A stretch of DNA of 64,000 nucleotides from Brevinema_A sp051649245 (GCA_051649245.1 JBOFGS010000008.1:1-64000), one strand, 5' to 3'; positions 51,747 through 61,483 are shown, counted from the first letter of the stretch. The notes: generated by a model not told the origin, from the letters alone. Made by a program: numbers and translations.

Positions 51747-52242
51747 CAAAGCTTTATCTATCTTGCTTTATGTTCTTATTATCTTTTTTTTATTAGCAAT
51801 GCAATCAATTCAATTATTTTCTATCGCAGGTATACATCCAGATCTTCTTCTTATTGTTACCATTATTGTTGCATTATCAAGAGGTTCTTTTTTGGGAGAA
51901 ATTTTCGGGTTTTTTGTAGGTTTTAGCTTAGATTTAATGAGTGGGAGCTTATTTGGGTTGAATGCATTTGTTTTTACATTTATTGGTGCATTAGCAACAC
52001 CTTTCCAAAAAGCAGTAAAAGTTGCTAGTATTATTGTGTATATTTTTTATATTATTTTTGGTACCATTCTTAAGTATATGCTCTTTACTCTCTTTTATGC
52101 ATTATATGAAGGGACACAATTATTTGATCTCTATTTTTTATTGAAAATACCTGGCGAAATTCTAGCAAATATTGTTTTAGGTATTATTTTTTATATTTTT
52201 GCTGCACGGATTTATTCGCGAGATAGCTATGATTGGTTTTAG
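51736..52242 (+). CDS. mreD: Rod shape-determining protein MreD
   Basis: 168 residues, very hydrophobic, about five membrane helices. The N-terminal LLYVLIIFFLLAMQSIQLFSIAGIHPDLLLIVTIIVAL and GEIFGFFVGFSLDLMSGSLFGLNAF agree with MreD, where (P)D(L)L and G(xxx)DL are conserved. It overlaps mreC by 11 bases. ATG 51736 and ATG 51727 are both possible; the first has GGATGGA upstream. A lipoprotein gene overlaps its end by 14 bases, an unusual addition to this operon. Confidence 0.85.
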   Translation: MKDNKALSILLYVLIIFFLLAMQSIQLFSIAGIHPDLLLIVTIIVALSRGSFLGEIFGFFVGFSLDLMSGSLFGLNAFVFTFIGALATPFQKAVKVASIIVYIFYIIFGTILKYMLFTLFYALYEGTQLFDLYFLLKIPGEILANIVLGIIFYIFAARIYSRDSYDWF

Positions 52243-52678
52243 GGCATGCTTACTTTTATTGTTGTTATCTGGTTGTCTTAATCCAAAAATGAAACAAATA
52301 AACCCTGAAGGAGATCTCATTTTTTTTACACTCAGGATGCCTTTGATTAACATAAAAAAATTTCAATTTTGGCAAACTTTACGAAAGTTTAATGCTGACA
52401 ATTTGATGGTCAACGATCAATATGATTTCCCAATGGCTATTTTTAATCCAGATAAATATATGGTGTTGCAATATTATTTTAATGATCAACATACATATAT
52501 AAAAAAAATAGTTTATCGCTCTCAAGAATTATTAGTATACTTGTCATCACCTAATAATCAAGTTCGATATGATGATAAATTTCCTATCATTACTCAAAAA
52601 CTTGAATTAAAAAAAATTATTTTTATCAAAAATGATAAGATTATTTTTACTACAAACATTATTTCCTCCTTGTTGTAA
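52229..52678 (+). CDS. Lipoprotein nested in the mre operon
   Basis: 149 residues. Lipoprotein signal MIGFRACLLLLLLSGCLNPK, Cys16, good lipobox. The mature part is a small basic, beta-rich domain with no family I recognise (RMPLINIKKFQFWQTLRKF, YMVLQYYFNDQHTYIKKIVY). It starts inside the last codons of mreD, so its expression depends on the mre transcript. Its position next to mreD suggests a wall or envelope role, but this is inference from context only. A hairpin-like TCCTCC / GGAGGA pair overlaps its stop. Confidence 0.75.
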   Translation: MIGFRACLLLLLLSGCLNPKMKQINPEGDLIFFTLRMPLINIKKFQFWQTLRKFNADNLMVNDQYDFPMAIFNPDKYMVLQYYFNDQHTYIKKIVYRSQELLVYLSSPNNQVRYDDKFPIITQKLELKKIIFIKNDKIIFTTNIISSLL

Positions 52679-52774
52679 AGGGAGGATTTTCTTATTAAAT
52701 TCTAATTTTTTATTTTTAATTTCCGATAAATAAAGAGAATACCATATTTTTAAGCGTATCAAAGGAGAATTTTT

Positions 52775-55195
52775 ATGGTATATGATTTCCATCATATTGA
52801 ACAAAAATGGCAACATTATTGGTCTGTGAATAATTCCTTTAAAGTCTATGAAGATCAAGATATACCGGCTGATAAGCGTATTTATTTGTTGGATATGTTT
52901 CCTTATCCTTCAGGTAATGGACTTCATGTTGGACATCCAGAAGGGTATACAGCAACAGATATCTATGGTCGGTATCTTCGAATGAAAGGATATAATGTGT
53001 TACATCCAATGGGATACGATTCTTTTGGGCTCCCTGCAGAACAATATGCCATAAAAACAGGTACCCACCCACGTTTGTCTACAGAACAAAATATTAATAA
53101 TTTTGAACGTCAGATTAAAAGTCTTGGTTTTGCTTATGATTGGGATAGAAAGATTTGTACCCATGATCATCATTACTACAAATGGACACAATCCATTTTT
53201 CTAAAATTATTTGAAAAAGGTCTTGCTTATGAAGCAATGATGCCTGTCAATTGGTGTGAAGAAACACGAACTGTTTTAGCTAATGAAGAAGTTGTTGATG
53301 GAAAATGTGAACGTACAGGACACCCTGTAATCAAAAAAAATCTTCGTCAATGGGTTTTGAAAATTACGGAATATGCAGAACGTTTGCTTGATGATTTGGC
53401 GTTGTGTGATTGGCCTGAGTCTATTAAACTTCTTCAAAAAAATTGGATTGGACGCTCTGAAGGTGCCGAAATTACTTTTAATGAAGTATCTACTAATGAA
53501 GATATTGTTGTATACACAACAAGACCTGATACGTTGTATGGAGTATCTTATTTAGTACTTGCTCCGGGGCATCCACTTGTTCAAAAGATTACTGTTGCTG
53601 AGCAACGTAGTATTGTGGAATCTTATATTGAAATTTCTCGAACAAAAAATGATCTTGAAAGAACAGAATTAAGTAAACAAAAAACAGGTGTTTTCACAGG
53701 TGCTTTTGCGATTAATCCTGTAAATAATCAACAAATTCCGATTTGGATTGGAGATTATGTTCTTGAAACGTATGGAACAGGTGCGGTAATGGCTGTACCT
53801 GCACATGATGAAAGAGATTATCTCTTTGCGAAAACGTATCATCTTCCTATTGTTTGTGTGGTAGCGATAGAAAACGGTGTGCTACCAGATCTTTCTGAAA
53901 AAGCATTTACAGATGATGGAATATCTTATCATTCTGAAGAATTATCAGGCTTATCAACAGCTATGATGAAATCAAAGATCGTTGAAAAATTAGCATCTTC
54001 TCATAAAGCAAAACAAAAAATTCAATATAAATTACGTGATTGGATCTTTTCACGACAACGTTTTTGGGGTGAACCTATTCCTTTAGTTCACTGTGAACAA
54101 TGTGGAATTGTTCCTTTGCCTGAAGATCAATTACCATTAGTACTACCTGAAGTTGAGAGTTATTTACCTGCTACTACAGGTGAATCTCCTTTGGCAACGG
54201 TAAAAGATTGGTTGGAAACTACTTGTCCAAAATGTGGAGGCAAAGCAAAGCGTGAAACCAATACAATGCCCCAATGGGCAGGATCGTGTTGGTATTATCT
54301 TAGATATATTGATCCTCATAACCAAACACAATTAATTGACCCTCAAAAAGAAAAGTACTGGATGCCTGTTAATTTATATGTTGGTGGACAAGAACATGCT
54401 GTGTTGCATTTGCTCTATGCACGTTTTTGGCATAAGGTTTTATTTGATTGTGGTTTTGTGTCTACACCGGAGCCATTCTTAAAGCTCGTTAATCAAGGTA
54501 TGATTTTGGGTGAAAATAATGAAAAAATGAGTAAATCTCGTGGGAATGTTGTTAATCCTGATGATATTGTTCAAGAATTTGGTGCTGACAGTCTTCGTTT
54601 ATATGAGATGTTTATGGGACCTCTTGAAATGAGCAAACCTTGGTCCATGAATGGCATCAGAGGAGTAAAAAAATTCTTAGATAGAGTTTGGCGTTTGTAC
54701 ACAGAACATGATATTGTTGTACAAGAACCACCTATTGATCTTCTTAAATTGACCCATAAAACGATCAAAAAAGTATCTCAAGATATTGAATCAATTAGCC
54801 AATTCAATACAGCTATTTCAGCAATGATGATATTAGTAAATGATTTAACAGCAAGAGATACGCTACCTAAAAGTATCCTTGAAATTTTAGCAAAACTTCT
54901 TGCTCCTTTTGCTCCACATTTAGGTGAAGAACTTTGGGAAATGCTTGGTCATCCACCATTAATTGCGAATGCTTCTTTTCCTGAATATGATGATACACTT
55001 ACCATTGATGCTGAAGTGGAGTTTGTGATCCAAATCAACGGTAAGACTAAAGATAAAGTCATTGTTTCTAAAGGTCTTGCTAAAGATGAGTTGGAAAAAA
55101 TAGGTCTTACAGCAATACAAGATAAATTACAAGATAAACAAATTATTAAATGCATTGTTGTACCGGATAAATTATTAAATGTTGTGGTAAAATAA
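52775..55195 (+). CDS. leuS: Leucyl-tRNA synthetase
   Basis: 806 residues, normal for bacteria. Charges tRNA-Leu. The HIGH motif is in PYPSGNGLHVGHPEGYTATD and the KMSKS loop is in NEKMSKSRGNVVNPDD. The editing domain (about 220-415) has YTTRPDTLYGVSYLVLAP and the Asp-containing YGTGAVMAVPAHDERDY. A zinc-ribbon pair (HCEQCG, CPKCGG) lies around 445-490. AAGGAG precedes the ATG. It lies in the mre operon, 96 bases after the lipoprotein; an exported protein gene follows by two bases. Confidence 0.97.
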   Translation: MVYDFHHIEQKWQHYWSVNNSFKVYEDQDIPADKRIYLLDMFPYPSGNGLHVGHPEGYTATDIYGRYLRMKGYNVLHPMGYDSFGLPAEQYAIKTGTHPRLSTEQNINNFERQIKSLGFAYDWDRKICTHDHHYYKWTQSIFLKLFEKGLAYEAMMPVNWCEETRTVLANEEVVDGKCERTGHPVIKKNLRQWVLKITEYAERLLDDLALCDWPESIKLLQKNWIGRSEGAEITFNEVSTNEDIVVYTTRPDTLYGVSYLVLAPGHPLVQKITVAEQRSIVESYIEISRTKNDLERTELSKQKTGVFTGAFAINPVNNQQIPIWIGDYVLETYGTGAVMAVPAHDERDYLFAKTYHLPIVCVVAIENGVLPDLSEKAFTDDGISYHSEELSGLSTAMMKSKIVEKLASSHKAKQKIQYKLRDWIFSRQRFWGEPIPLVHCEQCGIVPLPEDQLPLVLPEVESYLPATTGESPLATVKDWLETTCPKCGGKAKRETNTMPQWAGSCWYYLRYIDPHNQTQLIDPQKEKYWMPVNLYVGGQEHAVLHLLYARFWHKVLFDCGFVSTPEPFLKLVNQGMILGENNEKMSKSRGNVVNPDDIVQEFGADSLRLYEMFMGPLEMSKPWSMNGIRGVKKFLDRVWRLYTEHDIVVQEPPIDLLKLTHKTIKKVSQDIESISQFNTAISAMMILVNDLTARDTLPKSILEILAKLLAPFAPHLGEELWEMLGHPPLIANASFPEYDDTLTIDAEVEFVIQINGKTKDKVIVSKGLAKDELEKIGLTAIQDKLQDKQIIKCIVVPDKLLNVVVK

Positions 55196-55197
55196 TC

Positions 55198-56229
55198 ATG
55201 AAAAATTATAGATTTTTATTCTTTCTTTTTCTACTATCTTTGACATCTGTTACATTATTATTTGCTCAAACTCTTGATCAGCAAATGAGACAGGCTATTC
55301 AAGAAGGTGTTATTCCTACTAATTTTACAACACCTAATTTATCTAATATTAATACCTTAAATCGTTTCTTTGATCAAGCTCCGGAAGGAATTTCTTCTTT
55401 AATTTCAGTTCCTGAATTAGTTGAAGAGGTCAAAATGGGGCTGGTAACTACTTATTTTCCACAAGGTTATGGGAGAAATCAACTCCATTATGGTATTTGG
55501 AATGCAATACCTTTTGTTATTTTTAATAATACGAGCTTGGAAGTACGATTTGGACTTATTTTTGAGCATAGGCAGATTGGTTTCATTCCTGATGACTGGA
55601 TTTCAACCACGATCTCTGCAGCAGGTCTTCCTGAAATTAGTTTTTTGATTCCTCCAACAAAAACATTTTTGAATTATGCCAATGGAACCTCTCAATGGCG
55701 TGCTACTGTTTTGTTAACCGAAGACCAGATCACAAACTTAAAACGTTATGCAGAAACAGCTGCAACACCCAATCCAAATGATCCTTACCAAGATACATTT
55801 AATGCCACACACCGTTTTATTGACAGCAGTACAAGAGATTACCTTTTGGGTACAAGAAATAAAAATTATCTTAAAATTTTGCTCCAAGTTTATGATTACA
55901 TTAAAGAAAATCCTCTGGTAAAAACATTTCAACAACAGGATAAGTTTCCTAAAAGTGGCTTTTTTGATGAAATTCTTCAAGATACTAATACTATTCTACC
56001 TTCAGTTCCTACTAATGCTCCTTCTCCTACTACAGCCACTTCTCCTGTAGATGCCTCAATCAAAGAAGGTACAGAAGAGACGGTTGCTCCGGAATTGGAG
56101 ATTACAGAATCTATGATTACGGAAGAAATCACTACAGAAAGTGATGAAGATAGCTATGCAGAAGAGGCATACATAGAAGAAGCATATCCCGAAGAAGGAT
56201 ACCCTGAAGACACATATGAAACTGAATAA
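55198..56229 (+). CDS. Exported protein with acidic Tyr/Glu-repeat tail
   Basis: 343 residues. Signal peptide MKNYRFLFFLFLLSLTSVTLLFAQ, probably cut after Ala-Gln. The central part (about 30-240) is an unrecognised folded domain with aromatic beta segments (LHYGIWNAIPFVIFNN, VRFGLIFEHRQIGFIPDDW). After a Pro/Thr/Ser linker (PTNAPSPTTATSP) the chain ends in an acidic, repetitive tail: EEAYIEEAYPEEGYPEDTYE, about five Glu-x-Tyr units. The ATG stands two bases after the leuS stop with no ribosome site, so it relies on coupling. It closes the mre-leuS unit. Function unknown. Confidence 0.75.
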   Translation: MKNYRFLFFLFLLSLTSVTLLFAQTLDQQMRQAIQEGVIPTNFTTPNLSNINTLNRFFDQAPEGISSLISVPELVEEVKMGLVTTYFPQGYGRNQLHYGIWNAIPFVIFNNTSLEVRFGLIFEHRQIGFIPDDWISTTISAAGLPEISFLIPPTKTFLNYANGTSQWRATVLLTEDQITNLKRYAETAATPNPNDPYQDTFNATHRFIDSSTRDYLLGTRNKNYLKILLQVYDYIKENPLVKTFQQQDKFPKSGFFDEILQDTNTILPSVPTNAPSPTTATSPVDASIKEGTEETVAPELEITESMITEEITTESDEDSYAEEAYIEEAYPEEGYPEDTYETE

Positions 56230-56270
56230 AAAATGACAAATATCTTTGATTACAGATATTTTAGTCAATA

Positions 56271-56302
56271 CAAAAAATAGGCTACTTACAGCCTATTTTT
56301 TG
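56271..56302. terminator. Terminator after the mre-leuS unit
   Basis: 13-base stem CAAAAAATAGGCT / AGCCTATTTTTTG with a six-base loop. A second, weaker hairpin lies just before it (AAATATC / GATATTT). Confidence 0.88.
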
Positions 56303-56331
56303 TTGCAAAAAATAAAAATATATCCTATAAT
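56303..56331 (+). promoter_or_regulatory. Promoter for tyrS
   Basis: TTGCAA (56303-56308), 17-base spacer, perfect TATAAT (56326-56331); directly abuts the upstream terminator. Confidence 0.65.
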
Positions 56332-56358
56332 AATATTTTATCCAAACGAGGTTATATT

Positions 56359-57531
56359 ATGTTAAGTGTAGATGAACAACTCAATATTATTAAAAAAGGT
56401 GTTGTAGATTTACTTCCTGAAGAAGATTTGATTAATAAATTAAAAAAAAAACAATCTCTAAAAATTAAATTGGGAGCAGACCCTTCTGCTCCAGATCTTC
56501 ATTTAGGTCATGCTGTTGTTTTAAGAAAATTAAGACAAATGCAAGACTTAGGACATCAAGTGATTTTTATTATTGGTGATTTCACAGCAATGATAGGTGA
56601 TCCTACAGGAAAAAGTGAAACACGAAAACCTCTTGATCGTGAAACCGTGTTGATAAATGCAGAAACTTATAAACAACAACTTTTTAAGATTCTTGATCCT
56701 AAGAAAACTGAAATTCTTTTTAATTCAGCATGGTTAGATTCTTTGACATTTGCAGATATGATTCGTTTAACATCTCGAGTGACTGTTGCTCAATTACTGG
56801 AGCGAGATGATTTTTCAAAACGTTTTAAAGAGCATCGTCCTATTTCATTGGTTGAATTTATGTACCCTCTAGCTCAAGCCTATGATTCCGTGGTTCTTGA
56901 AGCAGATCTGGAAGCTGGTGGAACAGATCAAAAATTTAATTTATTATTTGGACGAGCTCTTCAACAAGCTCTCGGACACGAACCTCAATGTATCATCACC
57001 ATGCCTATTATTGAAGGTCTTGATGGTGTTCAAAAAATGAGTAAATCACTGAATAATTATATAGGACTCACAGATACACCTGAAAATATGTTTGGCAAAA
57101 TTATGAGTATTCCTGATCATTTACTTGAGAAATATTTTGAGCTGTTAACAGATGTCGATATCGATACTGTCAAAAAACGTCTTGCTAGTGGTGAAAATCC
57201 AAGAAATCTCAAAGTGGAATTGGGTAAAAACATTGTGGAATGTTATCATTCTCGTTCTGCTGCAGATCAAGCATTGGCTCATTTTGAAAATGTCTTCAAA
57301 AATGGGGGCATTCCCGAAAATATTCCTGAATTTATTATTTCTGATAATAAATCTATTGTAGATTGTTTGGTCGAATCAGGACTTGCAAAAAGTAAAGGTG
57401 AAGTACGTCGTTTGATTACTCAAAACGCTGTTTCTATCGATCATGAAAAGATTTTAGATGAACAGATGATTTCTCAAACATGCATTCTTCGTATGGGCAA
57501 ATTAAAGTTTTTAAAAGTAATTAAACATTGA
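56359..57531 (+). CDS. tyrS: Tyrosyl-tRNA synthetase
   Basis: 390 residues. Charges tRNA-Tyr. The nucleotide-binding motif is LGADPSAPDLHLGHAVVLRKL and the KMSKS loop is GVQKMSKSLNNY. GDFTAMIGDPTGKSETRKPL and QAYDSVVLEADLEAGGTDQKFN agree with the type found in many low-GC bacteria and spirochaetes. A C-terminal S4 RNA-binding domain follows (VDCLVESGLAKSKGEVRRLITQNAVSI). It shares a transcript with the sirtuin gene, 19 bases downstream. Confidence 0.96.
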   Translation: MLSVDEQLNIIKKGVVDLLPEEDLINKLKKKQSLKIKLGADPSAPDLHLGHAVVLRKLRQMQDLGHQVIFIIGDFTAMIGDPTGKSETRKPLDRETVLINAETYKQQLFKILDPKKTEILFNSAWLDSLTFADMIRLTSRVTVAQLLERDDFSKRFKEHRPISLVEFMYPLAQAYDSVVLEADLEAGGTDQKFNLLFGRALQQALGHEPQCIITMPIIEGLDGVQKMSKSLNNYIGLTDTPENMFGKIMSIPDHLLEKYFELLTDVDIDTVKKRLASGENPRNLKVELGKNIVECYHSRSAADQALAHFENVFKNGGIPENIPEFIISDNKSIVDCLVESGLAKSKGEVRRLITQNAVSIDHEKILDEQMISQTCILRMGKLKFLKVIKH

Positions 57532-57550
57532 ATTTATTGAGGAAGGCATT

Positions 57551-58303
57551 ATGTCTAGACAAAAATATGACCAACTAATGGATTTAATTCTGAAATCCAC
57601 TAATATTGTTGCGTTAACAGGAGCTGGTTTATCGACAAGTGCAGGTATTCCTGATTTTCGTAGTCCAAAAGGCATCTATGCAGATCCTTCCATTGATGGA
57701 GAAAGAGTTTTTGATATTAATGTGTTTCAAAATGATCCTACTATTTTTGGTAGATTTTTCACAAAATTATCTCCTCAAGTTAGTCAAGCAAAACCTACCA
57801 AAGGCCACTATATGCTAAAAAAATTAGAAGATATGAAAAAATTGACCTGTATCATTACTCAAAATATTGATGGATTACACACATTAGCTGGAAATCAAAA
57901 TGTTCTTGAAGTACATGGTCATCTTCGTGAATTTGTATGTATTAATTCTGTACATCATCGTATTGATTCTACCAAAATCAAGATAGAAGATGTTGAAAAA
58001 GGAATTATTTGTCCTGAATGTGGTGGATACATGAAGCCTGATATCATTTTCTTTGGAGAGCATGTAAAAGATCTTGAAAAAGTCTTGACGGAGATTCAAA
58101 AAGCTGATTTATTACTCATTATGGGAACATCACTGAGTGTTTATCCTGTTTCCGGTCTTCCAAGCTATTGCAAGGATGGAACTAAAATTGTCATTATCAA
58201 TCAGACATCTACAACATTAGATAAAGAAGCTTCTTTAATTATTAATGAAGATATTGATATTGTAGCTGAAAAAATGGGTTTTGTTAGTAACATGGCATAT
58301 TAA
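57551..58303 (+). CDS. NAD-dependent protein deacylase (sirtuin)
   Basis: 250 residues of the Sir2/CobB family, which removes acyl groups from lysines using NAD. NAD-binding motifs: TGAGLSTSAGIPDFRSPKG, TQNIDGLH, and the catalytic His122 in LEVHGHLREF. GTSLSVYPVSGLP is also conserved. The zinc site is unusual: normally two CxxC pairs, but the first reads Cys130-Ile-Asn-Ser133, so one cysteine is Ser (codon TCT, one base from TGT); Cys154 and Cys157 are intact. A nearby His135 or His136 may replace it. It is co-transcribed with tyrS and ends at a terminator. Confidence 0.92.
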   Translation: MSRQKYDQLMDLILKSTNIVALTGAGLSTSAGIPDFRSPKGIYADPSIDGERVFDINVFQNDPTIFGRFFTKLSPQVSQAKPTKGHYMLKKLEDMKKLTCIITQNIDGLHTLAGNQNVLEVHGHLREFVCINSVHHRIDSTKIKIEDVEKGIICPECGGYMKPDIIFFGEHVKDLEKVLTEIQKADLLLIMGTSLSVYPVSGLPSYCKDGTKIVIINQTSTTLDKEASLIINEDIDIVAEKMGFVSNMAY

Positions 58304-58340
58304 GATAAAAACACCCCTCAACGAGGGGTGTTTTTATCTT
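58302..58340. terminator. Bidirectional terminator, sirtuin / addB
   Basis: 18-base stem (ACACCCCTC / GAGGGGTGT core) with loop AAC and A/T flanks. Confidence 0.94.
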
Positions 58341-61300
58341 AATATGAGGAAATTAGTTTTTGTTTTCTGAGACAAATACGCTCAAAATCACAATTTTTAC
58401 ATTTATTATCGTATTCTGTTTTTATTTTTTTATCGGAAAAATATGTTTGAAATAAATTACATAAATCATTTCCAATATCAGACTCTGTTGTAAATGGTGA
58501 GAAATTTCCTTCTCCAAGTAAACCAATCAAACGATTGATCTCTTCTTTTTTAAAAGAAGAATATTCATGAATTGTGTTAAAACATTTTGTGGGATATTCT
58601 TGAAACATATCATTTGTTTCTAATAAAACATAAGAAATACTGTTGACAGGATTTTTGTGATTAATATCTAATAACGATGCATATAAAAATCCTTGAAAGA
58701 GGTGGAAAGGTATTTTTTGGTATTTTTTATAAGAGCTTCCACGTTTTTTATAGTCGATAATTTGGTATCCGTTTTCGCATGAATGTTGATCGATACGATC
58801 TATTTTTGCATGGATTTCTAGGGTATATTTTTCATTAATAGAGATGATTTTTTGTGAAAGTTCTCCTTCTCCGGATATTGCTTCAAAGAGCAAAGGTGTG
58901 TATTCTTTTCTAAAAAGTATTTCTTGAGTCTGCAAATATTGCATCAAAATAGCAAGAATATACTCATAATCAATCAAAAATACTTGACGGTATGGAGAAT
59001 GCTTAATGAATTGGTCTAAAATTTCTCTTAATAATTGATGATCAAAAACTTCATGAGATGGAGAATCCTTTGTGTGATTAATATAGTGTTCTAATACATA
59101 GTGGTATAAGTTTCCATAGTCAATATTCGTAGCATTATAGGATGGCAGTTCATAAGGTTTCAGCCTACAAAGCCCTCCCCAAAGCCCTTGATAACGACAA
59201 CGACCTAGTTTTTCTAAACGTGTTGGGGATTGACTGATGATTGTGTTTTTAAAATCAAGCGTAAATTTGTTATTTGGAGATAAATAACCAAAATAAGCAC
59301 GCCCTTTTGTGGATGGTAGCGTGTTGTTTTTGTAGGCATTGTTTGTTTTTTTGATAATATTAATATAAGATAATGCTTGTGAAATTTGTTCCACATCGGA
59401 TGATTGTTGTACATAGGGCAACAATGTCTCTTCATAGTAATCATCAGGATCATGATCAAGTTCAAAAATTTTGGGATTATCCCATGTGGGCTGCAAAGGT
59501 GTTTCTTTATTCTGTGGAATCCTATTAAAGGATTTTTGCTTTGATAACATATTTTCCAGAAAATGAGAACACGCAATATAATGACCATGTTCATTGGCAG
59601 GTGTTCGTGAGAAAAAAATTTGTTCTGTTGCACGTGATAAGGCAAGAGCAAATGATAATTTTTCTTCTGAAAAATAATCTGATTCTGTCAGCCACAAAGA
59701 TTTCCCAAATATTTTTTTTGAAATATTATTTAAAGAGATACGATCATGATTGTCAAATAAATCAAAACGTTGAGGAGCAGGAAATTCGCTTTCATTCATA
59801 CCAATAATAAACACAGCTTTTGTGAAAATCCCTCTTGCATCTTCTGGACTCGTAATACGAAGAACTTTTTGCTTTGGGATATTTGTTCGATACCGTGTTT
59901 CTGAAATAATGAGATTAAAATACAATAAAAATGTTGAAAAATTAAGGGCTTGTTGATCGATCTGCTGGAGTGATTGTTGAATATTTTGGAAGACATTTTT
60001 TAATTTTGCGATGCTTGCGTAATCTTTGGCAAGAGCATCTTCAAGCAAATCTTGTATCATTTTGTTTTCGATGAGTACTAGTGTATCCTCAGTACCTAAA
60101 AATAATAACAAATCAGTAATGTAATTGATAAAAAAATGAATAGGGTACTCTTTTTTAGGATCAATGGTGTATAGTTGATCACACAATGCTAGTATCGTGT
60201 CTTTTAAAAGATTTGTTTGTTTCGTAATCTCAATATCTAAATCATGTAATCGATCAAATGTTTTGATCCAAGCCTCTTGTTTACCTATGGTTGCTAAAGG
60301 AATCAATTTAGGTGCTTGTAGTAAAATATTTCTCAAATCTTTTGAAACATAATTTGAGTGTGCTAAAAATTCCAGTGTTTTATGAGTAAGATCTTGTTGG
60401 GAAAAATTTAGTAATTTTTTAAGAAATAATATTAATGGATTATCACTTAATAAATGATCTTTTGTCATACGATAAGGAATCCCTGATTTTCTCAGAATGG
60501 ATTCAAATAAAGGGACATAAATGTCTTGTTTTTTGGTAATGATTAAAATGTCATCCAGTGTGTAGTGTTCGAATAAACATAATTTTTTAATTTGATTGGT
60601 AATTTCTTCAACTTCGCGGTGTTTTCCAAATGCTTGAATTTCATGAATACGGATTGTTGATGACTCGTTGTTGTTCTTTAAAAATTGATCAACAAGGATA
60701 TGTGATGGATGTGGATATGTAAGTGTTTTAATACTAGCATCCGGAAAAAATACTTGAAATTGTTCCAATGTATTATAGCAGATCTCATGGTGGATATTGG
60801 GAATAGAAATAGTTATTTTTTTATCATATTTTTTTGCTTCTTTAAGAACGTGAGAAATAATTTTAAATTGATTTGGTGTCATATCAACAAATCCATCAAC
60901 AAAAATAGCAAAAGGAAAAAAGTCTTTAGAAAGGTTAGAGCTCATCGAAGCAATTAAATCCACAGCAAATTTAGTATCAGAGAGATTGTTGGAAGACAAA
61001 ATGCGATGAAATTCATCCAAAATAATCTTTAAATCATGAATACGATCTTGTAAATGTGGTATTGATTCTAAGCGTTCAATATTTTTATCTCGTAGTGCAT
61101 CAATAATACGATAGATTATCTGAATAATTTTAGGTCTGTTGGAAATATTTTTAAATGCTTTAAATTGATATTCATTTTTTTTGATAATATTTGAAATGAT
61201 CAGAAATTTATCAAAATTAGATAGTGTCTTTGGACAGTCGATAGGATTTGGAAATAATTTTTCCAAGAGAAGTTTTTGAAATTCTGATAGTGTAATAACA

Positions 61301-61473
61301 GGATTGTCAGTGATTCCTTTTGTTGTGTTGAGGATTTGTCTATATAATTGATCTTTATGCTGGCGTGAGGGAACAATAATCCAAAAACTTTTTTGTTTAG
61401 AGATCAGTGTTGATACTTCTTGGCAAATATGAAAGGTTTTACCCGACCCAAAATGTCCTAATAATAACTCCAT
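58339..61473 (-). CDS. addB: AddB-like helicase/nuclease subunit (RecBCD/AddAB type)
   Basis: 1044 residues, similar to AddB of the AddAB break-repair complex. The N-terminus has a Walker A loop, GHFGSGKT (residues 6-13). The C-terminus is a PD-(D/E)xK nuclease: AKIDRIDQHSCENGYQIIDYKKRG. An iron-sulphur cluster is expected from one cysteine in LEKLGRCRYQG and three in CKNCDFERIC (C-x2-C-x5-C), the AddB pattern. The middle resembles an inactive UvrD-like helicase (FTKAVFIIGMNESEFPAPQ). Its partner AddA is not in the window. It starts 10 bases after the tonB-like gene on the same strand. Confidence 0.85.
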   Translation of the reverse strand: MELLLGHFGSGKTFHICQEVSTLISKQKSFWIIVPSRQHKDQLYRQILNTTKGITDNPVITLSEFQKLLLEKLFPNPIDCPKTLSNFDKFLIISNIIKKNEYQFKAFKNISNRPKIIQIIYRIIDALRDKNIERLESIPHLQDRIHDLKIILDEFHRILSSNNLSDTKFAVDLIASMSSNLSKDFFPFAIFVDGFVDMTPNQFKIISHVLKEAKKYDKKITISIPNIHHEICYNTLEQFQVFFPDASIKTLTYPHPSHILVDQFLKNNNESSTIRIHEIQAFGKHREVEEITNQIKKLCLFEHYTLDDILIITKKQDIYVPLFESILRKSGIPYRMTKDHLLSDNPLILFLKKLLNFSQQDLTHKTLEFLAHSNYVSKDLRNILLQAPKLIPLATIGKQEAWIKTFDRLHDLDIEITKQTNLLKDTILALCDQLYTIDPKKEYPIHFFINYITDLLLFLGTEDTLVLIENKMIQDLLEDALAKDYASIAKLKNVFQNIQQSLQQIDQQALNFSTFLLYFNLIISETRYRTNIPKQKVLRITSPEDARGIFTKAVFIIGMNESEFPAPQRFDLFDNHDRISLNNISKKIFGKSLWLTESDYFSEEKLSFALALSRATEQIFFSRTPANEHGHYIACSHFLENMLSKQKSFNRIPQNKETPLQPTWDNPKIFELDHDPDDYYEETLLPYVQQSSDVEQISQALSYINIIKKTNNAYKNNTLPSTKGRAYFGYLSPNNKFTLDFKNTIISQSPTRLEKLGRCRYQGLWGGLCRLKPYELPSYNATNIDYGNLYHYVLEHYINHTKDSPSHEVFDHQLLREILDQFIKHSPYRQVFLIDYEYILAILMQYLQTQEILFRKEYTPLLFEAISGEGELSQKIISINEKYTLEIHAKIDRIDQHSCENGYQIIDYKKRGSSYKKYQKIPFHLFQGFLYASLLDINHKNPVNSISYVLLETNDMFQEYPTKCFNTIHEYSSFKKEEINRLIGLLGEGNFSPFTTESDIGNDLCNLFQTYFSDKKIKTEYDNKCKNCDFERICLRKQKLISSY

Positions 61474-61483
61474 GTGGAAACCT

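Noticed and set aside
52643..52774. T-box or leader regulation before leuS
   Set aside because: Only a short TCCTCC / GGAGGA pairing is seen; there is no T-box core sequence or stem-loop series.
59214..59651. 145-codon ORF inside addB in another frame
   Set aside because: Same strand as addB but out of frame; composition is that of a shadow and addB is continuous there.
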